Part shown: positions 36,077-45,912 of the stretch, piece after piece
Layout: each line of letters begins with the position of its first letter
Numbering within the stretch: position 1 is the first letter of the stretch
NCBI RefSeq assembly: GCF_037996825.1
Contig: NZ_JBBNAC010000001.1
Span: 2,790,001-2,854,000 of the forward strand
DNA from: Bdellovibrio sp. BCCA
GTDB taxonomy: Bacteria; Bdellovibrionota; Bdellovibrionia; Bdellovibrionales; Bdellovibrionaceae
Direction of reading: 5' to 3'
Length of the DNA: 64,000 nt
Translations under genes and position numbers: made by a program
The notes under the pieces: model-generated
The model's database searches: none
What the model saw: only the letters and a program-made list of their open reading frames with translations
What the model was told of the DNA's origin: nothing

Positions 36077-36113
36077 GTCGAAGCTCTCTACAGGACCTGT
36101 AAAGAGCTTCGAC
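36077..36113 (+). terminator. long near-perfect hairpin
   Basis: GTCGAAGCTCT-c-TACAG / CTGTA-a-AGAGCTTCGAC: 16 paired bases with one mismatch and a 3-nt loop. It is followed by GGAATTTC, not a strong T-run. Likely ends or stabilises the upstream transcript, or is a dispersed element. Confidence 0.5.
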
Positions 36114-36226
36114 GGAATTTCTAACTTACTGTTATCACTTAATATTTTCGCTCACTTTTTGAGTCATGCCTCTTTTTTTAGCACAAGTTTTCATGATAGC
36201 CTGACGAAGAGAAACTTGAGGTGTGT

Positions 36227-37309
36227 ATGAAAGCTTCGATTCTAAATTTAGCATTGAGCTGTGTGGTTGCCACTTTAGGTACGGCGTGCGCGAAGATGAA
36301 TTTCGCTCCTGTGCCTGTGGAAGACAAGGCCTCTATCGTGGAGCCACCTCCCAGCAAAACAATTTCTTCAACTGAAGTGGTTGCTTATGGAAACAAGCAA
36401 GTCGATTTCTTGTTGGTGCTCGATGATTCGAACTCGATGCTTCCTGAACTTAAAAAACTCGCGGCAAGAATGTCGACGTTCGTAAACTCTTTGGATGCCA
36501 GCAACATTGACTGGCAAATGTGCATCACAACAACTCGCGGAGTTTCCTCGGGCGGCACTCTCGTTTTCGGAAATCCTTTAACATGGGCAAACTATGTCCC
36601 TGCGGCAGGCACTCCGGCTTACCTTTTGAAGAAAGGCACGGCCAACTTAAATACAATTTTCACATCCACGATCGACACTCTGACGATCGGTGGAGCAAAC
36701 TCCGGTGATGAGCGCGCGATTAAAGCCACTCATGACAACTTTAAAAATTCATCTTCTCACGCGTGTTATCGTGCCGGTGCTGCAATTTCTGTTATCGCGA
36801 TCTCTGATGAAGACGAACGCTCTGTGGGTGGCGATCCTAAAAACGTAAAAGCGAAAGATGCCGACGGCGCTTATCAACCCTTTGAAGCCGAAGACTATCC
36901 ACAAACCATGGTGGATCGCGCGAAAGCAACATTTGGTGACGATGTTCGTTTCACATTCAGTTCGATCATCGTAAAGCCTGACGACAAAGTTTGCGAAGGC
37001 GAACAAGACGTGGATTTGTCTCCAAGTCATTTTGGTCATACTTATGCAGAAGCTTCCCGCCTCACGGACGGAGGTGTTGGAAGTATTTGCGACGCCGACT
37101 ACAGCGCGAACTTGAATACCTTCAAAGACAAAATCGTGAATTCACTTTCATCGCTGACTTTGCAATGTGAAGCCAAACCAAAAAGTCTTAAAGTTAAAGT
37201 CGGAGGCCTTGATGTCTCAGGACTCAAACTTGACGGCAAAGTTTTGAAATTCACTTATCCGTTAATCGAAGGAACGCAAATCGATTTGCAGTACGACTGC
37301 GAAGATTGA
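36227..37309 (+). CDS. VWA-domain lipoprotein-like protein
   Basis: About 360 residues from ATG 36227, behind GAGGTGTGT; the GTG at 36221 is less likely. The signal ends near GTACAKM, a loose lipobox. A von Willebrand factor A domain follows: VDFLLVLDDSNSMLPEL carries the DxSxS MIDAS residues. Further along, VIAISDEDERS and FTFSSIIVKPDD fit the later VWA strands. The last 50 residues form a small beta extension with one Cys pair. It may bind partners through a metal ion at the surface. Confidence 0.78.
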   Translation: MKASILNLALSCVVATLGTACAKMNFAPVPVEDKASIVEPPPSKTISSTEVVAYGNKQVDFLLVLDDSNSMLPELKKLAARMSTFVNSLDASNIDWQMCITTTRGVSSGGTLVFGNPLTWANYVPAAGTPAYLLKKGTANLNTIFTSTIDTLTIGGANSGDERAIKATHDNFKNSSSHACYRAGAAISVIAISDEDERSVGGDPKNVKAKDADGAYQPFEAEDYPQTMVDRAKATFGDDVRFTFSSIIVKPDDKVCEGEQDVDLSPSHFGHTYAEASRLTDGGVGSICDADYSANLNTFKDKIVNSLSSLTLQCEAKPKSLKVKVGGLDVSGLKLDGKVLKFTYPLIEGTQIDLQYDCED

Positions 37310-37867
37310 TTATTTTCCCAAAAGGGATTTCACGTAAGCGACTGAATCCTTATTGTACCAATCTATAGAGCCCACAAGTTTCTTCACGAGCTTGTGGTCC
37401 TTCCCTAGCACCATAGATTCAGGCAAACGGGAAATCTGGAACTGCTTCATGAACGCACGGTCTTGATCCCACACGATCTTGATATTGGCATCTTTAAGTT
37501 CTGGGAAGGACTTCATAAAGACTTGGATATCCTCAAGCTTGCTATCACCAGAGATCGCTATCAACTGCACGTCCCCTTTAAATTCTTTCACAAGCTTGAT
37601 CAGCGACGGCACTTCTTCAATACAAGGCCCACACCAAGAAGCCCAGAAGTTCAGGATAACAACTTTCCCATCCATAGATTTAAGTTCGAAAGACTGACCG
37701 TCGAGATCTTTAGCTTCGAAATTGGGAACGCCCTTCTTCTCATAAGTCTCTAAAGTCGCATAAGAAGAGTTCTCAACCGGCTTTGAGCCAAAGAGCTGAT
37801 TGAATCCCCAAACACCCAGGGCGCCGACAATAACAACAATGATGATAGCTTTAAGATGTTGATTCAT
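37310..37867 (-). CDS. membrane-anchored TlpA/ResA-type thioredoxin
   Basis: A 185-residue protein with an N-terminal anchor (AIIIVVIVGALGVWGFNQLFG) and one thioredoxin domain: FEAKDLDGQSFELKSMDGK and the redox site WASWCGPCIEEVPS. It should act in the periplasm, reducing disulfides, for example during cytochrome c maturation; no such genes lie nearby. Its stop abuts the stop of the convergent VWA gene with no space for a terminator. Confidence 0.88.
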   Translation of the reverse strand: MNQHLKAIIIVVIVGALGVWGFNQLFGSKPVENSSYATLETYEKKGVPNFEAKDLDGQSFELKSMDGKVVILNFWASWCGPCIEEVPSLIKLVKEFKGDVQLIAISGDSKLEDIQVFMKSFPELKDANIKIVWDQDRAFMKQFQISRLPESMVLGKDHKLVKKLVGSIDWYNKDSVAYVKSLLGK

Positions 37868-37931
37868 AGTAAGTCCTCTATGGACTCAACTTAGTTGATT
37901 ACCCACGATGGAGCAACCGTTGACTCTGGCA

Positions 37932-38005
37932 AAAGGTACGGACTTACTTGTGTTAGCGCATTCGCGTCTAACGCCGATCTCAACCAAAAGTAAGTCCGTA
38001 CCTTT
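37932..38005. repeat. perfect 18-bp inverted repeat
   Basis: AAAGGTACGGACTTACTT at 37932-37949 and its exact reverse complement at 37988-38005, with a 38-nt loop that itself contains GTTAG / CTAAC. It lies between the TlpA-like gene and the terminator of the ribosomal cluster. No open frame of interest is contained. It may be a MITE- or REP-like element or a protein-binding site. Confidence 0.85.
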
Positions 38006-38030
38006 GATGGAGAGAAATTTGGGTAAAAAA

Positions 38031-38056
38031 AAAGACCTTGGTTTCCCAAGATCTTT
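38031..38056 (-). terminator. terminator of the alpha operon
   Basis: Stem AAAGATCTTGG / CCAAGGTCTTT on the minus strand (one mismatch) with loop GAAA and nine Ts after it, 30 bp past the rplQ stop. Confidence 0.92.
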
Positions 38057-38085
38057 TCCGAAAATCTTAATTTTGAAGATTCAAA

Positions 38086-38616
38086 TTAAGCGCGAGCTGC
38101 TGCTCTTGCTTTCTTTTGAGTCTTTTTAACAGACTTTTTCTTAGCAGCTACAAGTTTAGTAGATGCTTTTTTCGCAGTAGTAGCTTTTTTAGCTGCTGCT
38201 TTTGGTTCAGCTTTAGTCGCTTTCGCTTCTTCTTTAGCTGCGCCTTTTGCTTCGAAATCGTAGTCTACGAACTCAAGGAATGCCATCTCAGCAGTGTCAC
38301 CAGGGCGACGACCGATTTTGATGATACGAGTGTAACCACCTGGGCGTGTTTTAAAGCGTGGAGCAAGATCTTTTACAATCGCTGCAACAGCGTCTTTATT
38401 TGGGTAGCGAGACATCAACAAACGAGTTGTTGCCAAATCACCTTTTTTACCAAGAGTGATCGCTCTTTCAACGTGGCGACGTACTTCTTTAGCACGATCA
38501 ACAGTTGTAGTGATGCGGCCGTGCTCGATAAGAGAAGTTACAAGACCTCTCAACAAAGCTTTTCTTGGGCCAGATTTACGATCGAAATGTTTTACTCTTC
38601 TTCTGTGTGAGCTCAT
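38086..38616 (-). CDS. rplQ: 50S ribosomal protein L17
   Basis: A 176-residue L17, with the core RKAVLRNLVTSLIEH-like start (SGPRKALLRGLVTSLIEHG) and IIKIGRRPGDTAEMAFLEFV. E. coli L17 has 127 residues; here a tail of about 55 residues rich in Lys and Ala is added, likely contacting rRNA. The gene is set 176 bp from rpoA with a hairpin between, so it may have its own promoter as well as read-through. Confidence 0.96.
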   Translation of the reverse strand: MSSHRRRVKHFDRKSGPRKALLRGLVTSLIEHGRITTTVDRAKEVRRHVERAITLGKKGDLATTRLLMSRYPNKDAVAAIVKDLAPRFKTRPGGYTRIIKIGRRPGDTAEMAFLEFVDYDFEAKGAAKEEAKATKAEPKAAAKKATTAKKASTKLVAAKKKSVKKTQKKARAAARA

Positions 38617-38755
38617 TTTATTCTCCGTTAAACGTACTGACCGGATTAGGTATCAGCACGATAGTACCCCGAAGGGTCACTTTTAAGGGCTCCTTGCCCC
38701 GCAACTCCCGCAGGAATCGCTGTTTAGAACACCATCATTGGAAATTCTTAATTGG

Positions 38756-38785
38756 AAAGGCATCCTGATTTCTCAGAATGCCTTT
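38756..38785 (-). terminator. hairpin between rpoA and rplQ
   Basis: On the minus strand AAAGGCATTCTGA, loop GAAA, TCAGGATGCCTTT, fully paired with one U-G. Only three Us follow, so it may be a partial terminator or a processing site that sets L17 apart from the alpha subunit. Confidence 0.6.
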
Positions 38786-38792
38786 TAAAATA

Positions 38793-39824
38793 TTACTGCT
38801 GAGATTCTCTTTTTTGAGGTGGTTGGCTTGGATCCCAACCTGCTGGCGGCCAGCCTTCGATTTTCATACCAAGGCTAAGTCCCATCTCACCCAAGATCTC
38901 TTTAATTTCGTTAAGAGACTTACGACCGAAGTTTTTAGTCTTAAGCATTTCTGCTTCTGAACGAACAACCAACTCACCGATGTAACGGATGTTAGCGTTT
39001 TTCAAACAGTTTGCAGAACGCACAGACAACTCAAGATCGTCTACAGAGCGGAACAAATTCTCATTCAATGAAGGAGAACCCATTTCACGAGCTTCTTCAG
39101 CTGGCTCCATAGTTTCGTCGAAAGTAAGGAAGATCTGAAGTTGTTCTTTCATGATTTTAGATGAAAGAGCTACAGCTTCTTCAGGTTTCAAAGAACCATC
39201 AGTCCAAACTTCCAAAGTCAATGCATCGTAATCAGTTCTTTGACCAACACGCGCATTTGAAACGTTGTAGTTAACCTTTCTGATAGGGCTGTAAAGGGCG
39301 TCAACGCCGATAAAGCCTACAGGAAGATCAGTCTCTCTGTTTTCTACTGGTACATATCCACGACCGAAGCTCACGATGATTTCGGCGTTGAAGTTTGCAT
39401 TAGCACCCAAAGTTGCAAGATGGTGATCTGGGTTTAGAACCTCGATCTTATCTGAAGTTTGGATATCCGCTGCAGTTACTTTACCTGGACCTTTTTTAGA
39501 GATTTTCAAAGTAACAGAGTCAGAAGTGTACTGTTTAAAGCGAACTTCTTTAAGGTTCAAGATGATGTCAGTTACATCCTCAAGAACGTCTGGGATCGTA
39601 GTGAACTCGTGCAATACGCCTTCAAACTTAACAGCTGTAATTGCAGAACCCATCATTGAACTAAGAAGAATTCTTCTTAGGGAGTTACCAAGAGTAACCC
39701 CAAAGCCTCTTTCGAGGGGACGGATAATGAATTTAGCGTAATCTTCACGAAGAGTATCACGATCAACCTCAAATCCCTTTGGTTTGATCATCTCTCTCCA
39801 GAACTTATAATAGTGCTCTTGCAT
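38793..39824 (-). CDS. rpoA: RNA polymerase alpha subunit
   Basis: A 343-residue alpha subunit. The N-terminal dimer domain shows [19 protein letters not shown] and the insert KEVRFK. The C-terminal domain carries [20 protein letters not shown] and [15 protein letters not shown], the DNA/UP-element and activator contact surface. Ordered rpsD-rpoA as in most bacteria. The last 20 residues ([14 protein letters not shown]) are Pro-rich. Confidence 0.98.
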   Translation of the reverse strand: MQEHYYKFWREMIKPKGFEVDRDTLREDYAKFIIRPLERGFGVTLGNSLRRILLSSMMGSAITAVKFEGVLHEFTTIPDVLEDVTDIILNLKEVRFKQYTSDSVTLKISKKGPGKVTAADIQTSDKIEVLNPDHHLATLGANANFNAEIIVSFGRGYVPVENRETDLPVGFIGVDALYSPIRKVNYNVSNARVGQRTDYDALTLEVWTDGSLKPEEAVALSSKIMKEQLQIFLTFDETMEPAEEAREMGSPSLNENLFRSVDDLELSVRSANCLKNANIRYIGELVVRSEAEMLKTKNFGRKSLNEIKEILGEMGLSLGMKIEGWPPAGWDPSQPPQKRESQQ

Positions 39825-39844
39825 GCTTCCCCCGAGAGGTAAAA

Positions 39845-40471
39845 TTATCTTGAGTAGTATTCAACGATCATGTTCTCTTCAACTGCCACTGTTACATCTT
39901 CACGGTTTGGAAGATCTTTAACAGTTCCAGTGAATTTCGCATGATCAGCTTCAAGCCAAGCTGGTACAGATCTGCGTGCTACTGATTGAATAGCAGCTTG
40001 GATCTTAACAACTGCGCGGCTTGATTCCGCAACTGTAATAACGTCACCCTTATTTACAATGATGCTTGGAATGTTAGCTCTCTTACCATTCAACAAGAAA
40101 TGGTTGTGTTTAACAAGCTGCCTTGCTTCACGACGAGAGTTAGCATACCCCAAAGAGTAGACAACGTTATCAAGTCTTGTCTCGAGGAACTTAAGAAGCG
40201 CAGTACCAGTCAATTCTTTTGAGCGGTTGGCTTCAGATACATATTTTACAAATTGTTTTTCAGAAACACCGTAGTATCTCTTAGTTTTTTGTTTTTCACG
40301 CAATTGAAGTGCAAATTCAGAGAACTTCAAACGAGATTGACCGTGTTGTCCTGGAGGATAAGGTCTTCTTTCGAAAGAACACTTATCTGTGTAACAACGA
40401 TCACCCTTCAAGAAAAGTTTCACGTTTTCGCGACGGCAAAGCTTACAAACGCTTTCGTTAATGCAGCTCAC
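39845..40471 (-). CDS. rpsD: 30S ribosomal protein S4, zinc-binding form
   Basis: A 208-residue S4. The N-terminus carries four Cys in the order C9, C12, C26, C31 (CKLC and CYTDKC), the zinc site found in Thermus-type S4 and lost in E. coli. The S4 RNA-binding domain is [21 protein letters not shown]4 starts 30S assembly and in many species represses its own operon. Confidence 0.97.
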   Translation of the reverse strand: MSCINESVCKLCRRENVKLFLKGDRCYTDKCSFERRPYPPGQHGQSRLKFSEFALQLREKQKTKRYYGVSEKQFVKYVSEANRSKELTGTALLKFLETRLDNVVYSLGYANSRREARQLVKHNHFLLNGKRANIPSIIVNKGDVITVAESSRAVVKIQAAIQSVARRSVPAWLEADHAKFTGTVKDLPNREDVTVAVEENMIVEYYSR

Positions 40472-40483
40472 GATATACTCCTA

Positions 40484-40882
40484 TTAAATTCTTCTACGCT
40501 TAGGTGGACGGCAACCGTTATGTGGAACAGGTGTGATATCTTTTAGAGTCAAGATTCTCATGCCTGTTGCTGCCAATGCACGAATTGCAGGTTCACGACC
40601 AGCGCCTGGTCCTTTAAGATAAACGTCCACAGATTTCATGCCTGCTTCCATAGCTTTTTTTGCAGCGTCTTCTGCCGCGGACTGTGCTGCATAAGGAGTA
40701 CCTTTACGGCTTCCTTTGAAACCAAGGTGTCCAGCAGAGGACCAAGACACCGTAGCTCCGTTTGGATCAGTCATCGTAACGATAACGTTTCCGAAACCAG
40801 CTTGGATATAGCAGTTCCCTTGAGGAACGTTTCTTTTAACTTTTTTCTTAGCAACTGTTTTTGCTTTATTTTCAGTATTCAT
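40484..40882 (-). CDS. rpsK: 30S ribosomal protein S11
   Basis: A 132-residue S11 with the highly conserved [34 protein letters not shown] and the end [10 protein letters not shown]. It forms the mRNA-exit platform with S7 and S18. Placed between rpsM and rpsD. Confidence 0.98.
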   Translation of the reverse strand: MNTENKAKTVAKKKVKRNVPQGNCYIQAGFGNVIVTMTDPNGATVSWSSAGHLGFKGSRKGTPYAAQSAAEDAAKKAMEAGMKSVDVYLKGPGAGREPAIRALAATGMRILTLKDITPVPHNGCRPPKRRRI

Positions 40883-40895
40883 CTGTCAGTTACCT

Positions 40896-41270
40896 TTATA
40901 CGGCTTTTTTCTTGTTAGCTACCGTCTTCTTAGGACCTTTACGAGTACGAGCGTTAGAACGAGTGTTCTGACCACGTACAGGCAAGCCTTTACGATGACG
41001 GATACCACGGTAGCAGTTGAGGTCCATAAGACGCTTGATAGACAAACCGATTTCACGACGCAAATCACCTTCAACTTTGAAGTTTTGCTCGATGATGCCA
41101 CGGATTTTAGCAATGTGCTCATCCGTAAGGCCTTCAGTTCTCAATTCGTGAGGAATGCCTACTTGCTTGCAAATCATAGCCGCGCGAGGACGACCAATGC
41201 CGTAAATATAAGTCAACGCGATTTCAACGCGTTTATTTCTAGGTAAGTCGACACCAAGGATACGTGCCAT
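40896..41270 (-). CDS. rpsM: 30S ribosomal protein S13
   Basis: A 124-residue S13: [20 protein letters not shown] at the start, helix-turn [16 protein letters not shown], and the C-terminal [20 protein letters not shown] that touches P-site tRNA. It begins only 3 bp after rpmJ. Confidence 0.98.
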   Translation of the reverse strand: MARILGVDLPRNKRVEIALTYIYGIGRPRAAMICKQVGIPHELRTEGLTDEHIAKIRGIIEQNFKVEGDLRREIGLSIKRLMDLNCYRGIRHRKGLPVRGQNTRSNARTRKGPKKTVANKKKAV

Positions 41271-41272
41271 GA

Positions 41273-41386
41273 TTAGCCCTGCCTTTGCTTATGTTTAGGG
41301 TTTTCACAGATAACGCGAATAACGCCTTTTCTTTTAATAACTTTACATTTGTTACAGATCTTCTTAACTGATGGTCTTACTTTCAT
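41273..41386 (-). CDS. rpmJ: 50S ribosomal protein L36
   Basis: A 37-residue L36 from ATG 41386 ([20 protein letters not shown]), with GGGAAGA upstream. The zinc ligands C11, C14, C27 and H32 are present, the zinc-binding form. A longer in-frame opening to 41470 is chance. The 126-bp stretch up to adk holds no other gene; the infA gene often found here is absent. Confidence 0.96.
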   Translation of the reverse strand: MKVRPSVKKICNKCKVIKRKGVIRVICENPKHKQRQG

Positions 41387-41512
41387 AATGTCTTCCCATA
41401 CGCTTAGTTTCATCCCAAAAAAGGACGAAAATACCAGCAAAAACACGAACGCGGTTCGGCACGCTAACACCGATAAACATTAAAGTCTAGAGATAAAAAT
41501 AATACAGCCGTC

Positions 41513-42148
41513 TTATTTTATTATTTTTTCGATCTCTGAATAGACTTCCTCGGTGCCTCTATTGCCGTCCAGTTCAATGTACTTTCCTGCTTTTTTATAA
41601 AACTCTTTTAAAGGGCTTGTGAATTCTTCGTAGGTTTTAAGACGAGTCTCGATCACATCGGCTTTGTCGTCATTACGTTGAATGACTTCTCCCCCACAAA
41701 CATCACATTTGCCTTCCGTCTTGGTAGGCTTGCTAACGATATGGTATACGGTTCCGCAATTTTTACAGACACGTCTACCCGTCAGTCGATCCATCAAAAT
41801 CTTCATCGGAACTTCGAGAAAAATAGCTTTTCCGATAGAAAGATTCATTTTAACTAACAATTCATCTAAAGCCTGGGCTTGCGCCACAGTTCTTGGGAAA
41901 CCATCCAAAATGATGTCTTTAACACCTTTTTGAAGGACTTCCTCAACCATGCCGATAACAATGCTATCTGGCACAAGTTGACCCTTATCCATATACTCTT
42001 GGGCTTTTTTTCCGAGGTCCGTTTGGCCTTTGATTGCCGCTCTGAATAAGTCGCCTGTGCTGATCTGAGTCATTCCCAAGCGCTTAATGAGCAATTCAGA
42101 CTGAGTACCTTTACCGGCCCCGGGGGCTCCAAAGAGGATCAAGTTCAT
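41513..42148 (-). CDS. adk: adenylate kinase
   Basis: A 211-residue long-form enzyme making ADP from ATP and AMP. P-loop [13 protein letters not shown]-binding [10 protein letters not shown], and a LID domain with four zinc cysteines (CKNC and CDVC), as in many Gram-positive forms. Start overlaps the secY stop by one base (TAATG). Adk downstream of secY is the classic spc-operon order. Confidence 0.97.
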   Translation of the reverse strand: MNLILFGAPGAGKGTQSELLIKRLGMTQISTGDLFRAAIKGQTDLGKKAQEYMDKGQLVPDSIVIGMVEEVLQKGVKDIILDGFPRTVAQAQALDELLVKMNLSIGKAIFLEVPMKILMDRLTGRRVCKNCGTVYHIVSKPTKTEGKCDVCGGEVIQRNDDKADVIETRLKTYEEFTSPLKEFYKKAGKYIELDGNRGTEEVYSEIEKIIK

Positions 42149-43473
42149 TAGAACTGAACCCTTCTGCTACGGATCTTAGCTCCTTTTAAGAAGCCCTCAT
42201 ATTTTTGAGTGATCATATGAGATTGAATCTGCTGAGCTGTATCCAAAGCAACACCGATTAGGATCAACAAACTTGTTCCACCGAAATGGAAAGGCACGTT
42301 GAACTGAGTCGTCATGATTCCTGGCAAAATACAGATCGTGCAAAGATAGATACAACCAAGAACGTTTACGCGCTCAAGAACCTTTTGGATATAGTCAGAC
42401 GTGCTTTTACCAGCGCGAACGCCAGGGATGAAACCGCCGTACTTTTTGAGGTTATCAGCTACGTCGTTTGGATTGAACACGATCTCTGTATAGAAGAACG
42501 AGAAGAACACGATCAAAGCCACGAACATGATGTTGAAGATAGTTCCAGAAGGATTCAAAGACTCCTGCAACGCTTTCAACCATGGCGTTTGTACGAACTG
42601 AGCCATTGTCGCCGGGAACATCAACAAAGAGCTCGCGAAGATTGGTGGGATAACCCCAGAGAAATTGATTTTAATAGGCAAGTGGCTTGTTGGAGTTTGC
42701 ATTGACTGCATACCGCCACCTTGTCTTTGTGAATACTGGACAGTGATACGACGTTGCGCCACTTCCATATAGATAACAGCCGCAATGATCGCGATCATGA
42801 AAAGGATCAATAGAAGCGCCAATGCGAAACGCATTTCACCCGTGCGAACAAGCTCCCAAATTTGTTGAGCGCCGCCAGGAATTGCTGCTGCGATACCAGT
42901 GAAGATGATAAGTGAAGAACCGTTACCGATTCCTCTTTCAGTGATTTGCTCGCCCAGCCACATGATGAAGCAAGTACCTGCTGTCAATGTGATGATAGTC
43001 ATGATTTGGAATGGCAAGAAAGCCACTGTTGGAGCCGTCACTAGAGCGTGCCCCTCAGGACTTGTAGAGTTCATCAACCAGCTGCTGATGCCGTAACCTT
43101 GAACAACTGCCAAGGCTACTGTTGCATAACGAGTGTACTGATTGATTTTACGGCGCCCTTGCTCCCCTTCTTTCTTCAACGCTTCCAAGTATGGAATCGC
43201 TGAAGTCAAAAGTTGGAAGATGATGGACGCCGAAATGTACGGCATGATTCCCAATGCGAAAACGCTGAATTGGGAGAGAGCACCACCCGTGAAGGTGTTA
43301 AACAAACCAAAGATCCCGCGGCTCTGAGCTTGGAAGAATGACAATACAGCAGTTCCATCAACTCCAGGAGTCGGAACGTGTACACCAATTCTGTAAATAG
43401 CCAACATAGCCAAAGTGAACAAGATGCGTTTACGAAGATCAGAATTCTTTGCGATGCTCTCAATTGCAGACAC
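42148..43473 (-). CDS. secY: preprotein translocase subunit SecY
   Basis: A 441-residue channel protein with ten membrane helices. Visible features are [19 protein letters not shown], the plug region, [17 protein letters not shown] and the cytosolic loop [20 protein letters not shown]. The start is GTG 43473, whose G is the last base of the rplO TAG stop. The end overlaps adk by one base. Confidence 0.98.
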   Translation of the reverse strand: MSAIESIAKNSDLRKRILFTLAMLAIYRIGVHVPTPGVDGTAVLSFFQAQSRGIFGLFNTFTGGALSQFSVFALGIMPYISASIIFQLLTSAIPYLEALKKEGEQGRRKINQYTRYATVALAVVQGYGISSWLMNSTSPEGHALVTAPTVAFLPFQIMTIITLTAGTCFIMWLGEQITERGIGNGSSLIIFTGIAAAIPGGAQQIWELVRTGEMRFALALLLILFMIAIIAAVIYMEVAQRRITVQYSQRQGGGMQSMQTPTSHLPIKINFSGVIPPIFASSLLMFPATMAQFVQTPWLKALQESLNPSGTIFNIMFVALIVFFSFFYTEIVFNPNDVADNLKKYGGFIPGVRAGKSTSDYIQKVLERVNVLGCIYLCTICILPGIMTTQFNVPFHFGGTSLLILIGVALDTAQQIQSHMITQKYEGFLKGAKIRSRRVQF

Positions 43474-43910
43474 TATTTAATTACCTCGACTTTGCCGCCA
43501 GCAGCTTCAATAGCTTTCTTAGCGCTTTCTGAAAATTTGTGAGCTTTTACAGTCAAAGCTGTTTTAAGCTCGCCATTTCCCAAAATCTTAACAGCGCCTT
43601 TAGATACAAGTCCAGCAGCGTGTAGAGTTTCAGGAGTTACTTCTCCAGAAAATTTAGCAAGTTGTGATAAATTAACAATCTCAAATTTGTTAGCAAACGC
43701 GACGTTGCTAAAACCAAATTTAGGAAGACGACGATGCAAAGGTGTTTGACCACCCTCGAAGCCACGGCGAACAGTACCGCCCGTACGAGCTAACTGACCC
43801 TTGTGACCTTTTGTCGATGTGCCGCCCATACCAGAACCGATACCACGACCGATTCTTTTTGGAGCGTGCTTAGATCCTGCTTTGGGTGCCAATGTTTTAA
43901 GCAAGCTCAT
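43473..43910 (-). CDS. rplO: 50S ribosomal protein L15
   Basis: A 145-residue L15: [20 protein letters not shown], then [15 protein letters not shown] and [15 protein letters not shown]. Late-assembly 50S protein. Its stop shares a base with the secY start. Confidence 0.97.
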   Translation of the reverse strand: MSLLKTLAPKAGSKHAPKRIGRGIGSGMGGTSTKGHKGQLARTGGTVRRGFEGGQTPLHRRLPKFGFSNVAFANKFEIVNLSQLAKFSGEVTPETLHAAGLVSKGAVKILGNGELKTALTVKAHKFSESAKKAIEAAGGKVEVIK

Positions 43911-43912
43911 GA

Positions 43913-44098
43913 TTACCCCTTAACTTCAACATCAACTAGATGCTGAACTTTCATGATATTTCCACGTGCTGCTGGAGAGTCTTTCACTTCTACAGTGTGA
44001 TGACGTCTCTTCAAGCCAAGAACGCGAACTGCGTCCTTTTGAGCTTGAGTGCAAGCAATCGTTGATCTTTTCAATGTTACTACGAATGTTTTAGCCAT
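43913..44098 (-). CDS. rpmD: 50S ribosomal protein L30
   Basis: About 61 residues from ATG 44098 ([20 protein letters not shown]), set 5 nt behind GGTGG; GTG 44107 is the other option. [19 protein letters not shown] is the typical L30 body. Lies 2 bp before rplO. Confidence 0.93.
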   Translation of the reverse strand: MAKTFVVTLKRSTIACTQAQKDAVRVLGLKRRHHTVEVKDSPAARGNIMKVQHLVDVEVKG

Positions 44099-44115
44099 TT
44101 TTGCCACCAGTCCGA

Positions 44116-44574
44116 CTATTTAAGCTGTTTCAACTGCTTTAAGCCGTCGATTGTTGCTCTTACAGCATTGTGAGGGTTACGAGTCCCAACACATTTAGTA
44201 AGAATGTCTTTTACACCTACAGACTCAAGAACTGCACGCACCGCGCCACCCGCGATTACGCCAGTACCAGGTGCTGCTGGTCTCATGATGACTTTCGCGG
44301 CACCGAATTTACCGATAACTTCGTGAGGGATTGTACGTCCTTCTTTCAAAGTTACAGAGCGAGCAGATTTTTTTGCAGATCTGCTTGCTTTACCGATAGC
44401 CTCAGGAACCTCTCCAGCTTTACCAGAACCAAAACCAACATCGCCGGCTTTGTTTCCAACTACTACTAGAGCTGCGAAAGAGAAGCGACGACCACCCTTA
44501 ACAACTTTTGTTACGCGGTTGATCGCTACTACACGCTCTTCTAATTCAGCTGCTTGAGCTTGAACTTTCTCCAC
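44116..44574 (-). CDS. rpsE: 30S ribosomal protein S5
   Basis: A 152-residue S5 starting at GTG 44574. The N-terminal dsRNA-binding part is [20 protein letters not shown], then [17 protein letters not shown]; the C-terminal part has [18 protein letters not shown]. It helps fidelity and mRNA entry. Confidence 0.97.
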   Translation of the reverse strand: MEKVQAQAAELEERVVAINRVTKVVKGGRRFSFAALVVVGNKAGDVGFGSGKAGEVPEAIGKASRSAKKSARSVTLKEGRTIPHEVIGKFGAAKVIMRPAAPGTGVIAGGAVRAVLESVGVKDILTKCVGTRNPHNAVRATIDGLKQLKQLK

Positions 44575-44584
44575 ACATCACTCC

Positions 44585-44950
44585 TTAGAAATTAAGGCCG
44601 CCCTCACGAGCGCCTTCAGCTAGAGATTTAACACGTCCGTGGTACAGGTATCCGTTACGGTCGAAAACCACATCTTTGATGTTCTTAGAAGAAGCGGCTT
44701 TTGCTACTTCCATACCAACAAGTTTCGCCATGTCGATACCAGATTTGTCCTCTTTACCAAGAGAAGAAACAGCTACCAAAGTAGTGCCCGCAACGTCATT
44801 GATGATCTGAGCGTACATGTGCTTACCGCTACGGAATACGCAAAGACGAGGTCTTTCCGCAGTACCGTTTACAGTCTTGCGGATTCTGATTTTCTTCTTG
44901 AGGCGGTTCGCTTTTCTATCACTAGTATGTTTGCTTACTTTAATTTTCAT
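44585..44950 (-). CDS. rplR: 50S ribosomal protein L18
   Basis: A 121-residue L18 that binds 5S r[23 protein letters not shown] and the C-terminal [20 protein letters not shown]. Usual place between rplF and rpsE. Confidence 0.97.
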   Translation of the reverse strand: MKIKVSKHTSDRKANRLKKKIRIRKTVNGTAERPRLCVFRSGKHMYAQIINDVAGTTLVAVSSLGKEDKSGIDMAKLVGMEVAKAASSKNIKDVVFDRNGYLYHGRVKSLAEGAREGGLNF

Positions 44951-44962
44951 ACATTACCTCAA

Positions 44963-45505
44963 TTATTTACCAGCCGACTTACCAGCTTTACGTCTGATAT
45001 GCTCACCAGCGTAACGAACACCTTTTGCAAGATAAGGCTCAGGTGGACGGAAAGAGCGAATTTTCGCCGCTACTTGTCCAACAAGCTCTTTGCTTGGGCC
45101 AGTGATCGAAAGTGCAGTTTGCTTGTCAACTTTGATCTCGATTCCTTCAGGGATGTCGAAGATCACTGGGTGAGAGAAACCTAAAGAAAGTTCCAATTTT
45201 TTGCCAGCTACGTTTGCACGGTAACCGACCCCATGAAGTTCAAGGCCCTTAGTGAAACCTTTTGTTACGCCAGTTACGGCATTTTGAATAAGCGCTCTGT
45301 AAAGACCGTGCAATGCACGAGTTTCTTTAGAGTCATCATTGCGAGTCAATACAACTTTCCCACCCTCTACTTTTGCAGTGATGTTTGGTTGCATGCCAAT
45401 TTTCAAAGAAGACTTCGCACCTTTAACGAGAACTTCGTTAGCAGGTGAAACGCTTACTTGTACTGTGTTATCAAAAACAACGGGTGCTTTTCCAATACGT
45501 GACAT
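44963..45505 (-). CDS. rplF: 50S ribosomal protein L6
   Basis: A 180-residue L6 of two similar domains: MSRIGKAPVVFDNTVQVSVS, then LHGVGYRANVAGKKLELSLG, ending with PEPYLAKGVRYAGEHIRRK. Binds near the sarcin-ricin loop. Confidence 0.98.
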   Translation of the reverse strand: MSRIGKAPVVFDNTVQVSVSPANEVLVKGAKSSLKIGMQPNITAKVEGGKVVLTRNDDSKETRALHGLYRALIQNAVTGVTKGFTKGLELHGVGYRANVAGKKLELSLGFSHPVIFDIPEGIEIKVDKQTALSITGPSKELVGQVAAKIRSFRPPEPYLAKGVRYAGEHIRRKAGKSAGK

Positions 45506-45512
45506 TTTTCAC

Positions 45513-45902
45513 CTACCAAAGTGTCGCAAGCAATTCACCACCGAGTTTAGCCTCAGTAGCTTGCTTACCGCTCATGATTCCTTTGCTTGTGCTGATAATG
45601 GACATACCCATTCCAGAACGAACTACAGGAATTTTGTCAGATTTAATATAAACTCTGCGACCTGGACGTGATACGCGGTCGATAGAGTTGATCACATGGT
45701 TTCCAGCTTCGTCGTATTTCAAGTAAACACGCATGATGCCTTGTTTACTGTCTTTAGCGACTTTGAAGCTTCTGATCAAACCTTCGTTAACGAGGATTTG
45801 AGCAATACCCGCTCTTACTTTTGAAGCAGGAAGATCCACTTTTTCGTGTTTCGCTGCTCCAGCATTTCTAATCATTGTAAGGAACTGAGAAATTGTATCC
45901 AT
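45513..45902 (-). CDS. rpsH: 30S ribosomal protein S8
   Basis: A 129-residue S8: DTISQFLTMIRNAGAAKHEK and the C-terminal GMGMSIISTSKGIMSGKQA. In E. coli S8 represses the spc operon near rplX-rplE; here rplX is missing, so that site would differ. Confidence 0.97.
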   Translation of the reverse strand: MDTISQFLTMIRNAGAAKHEKVDLPASKVRAGIAQILVNEGLIRSFKVAKDSKQGIMRVYLKYDEAGNHVINSIDRVSRPGRRVYIKSDKIPVVRSGMGMSIISTSKGIMSGKQATEAKLGGELLATLW

Positions 45903-45912
45903 AGTGATCCTC

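Noticed and set aside
37908-38129. A 73-codon plus-strand frame across the 18-bp inverted repeat.
   Set aside because: It overlaps the terminator and the end of rplQ, has no ribosome site and has low-complexity Leu at the end.
41387-41470. An N-terminal extension of rpmJ.
   Set aside because: L36 is 37-38 residues; the zinc-protein start at 41386 has its own ribosome site.
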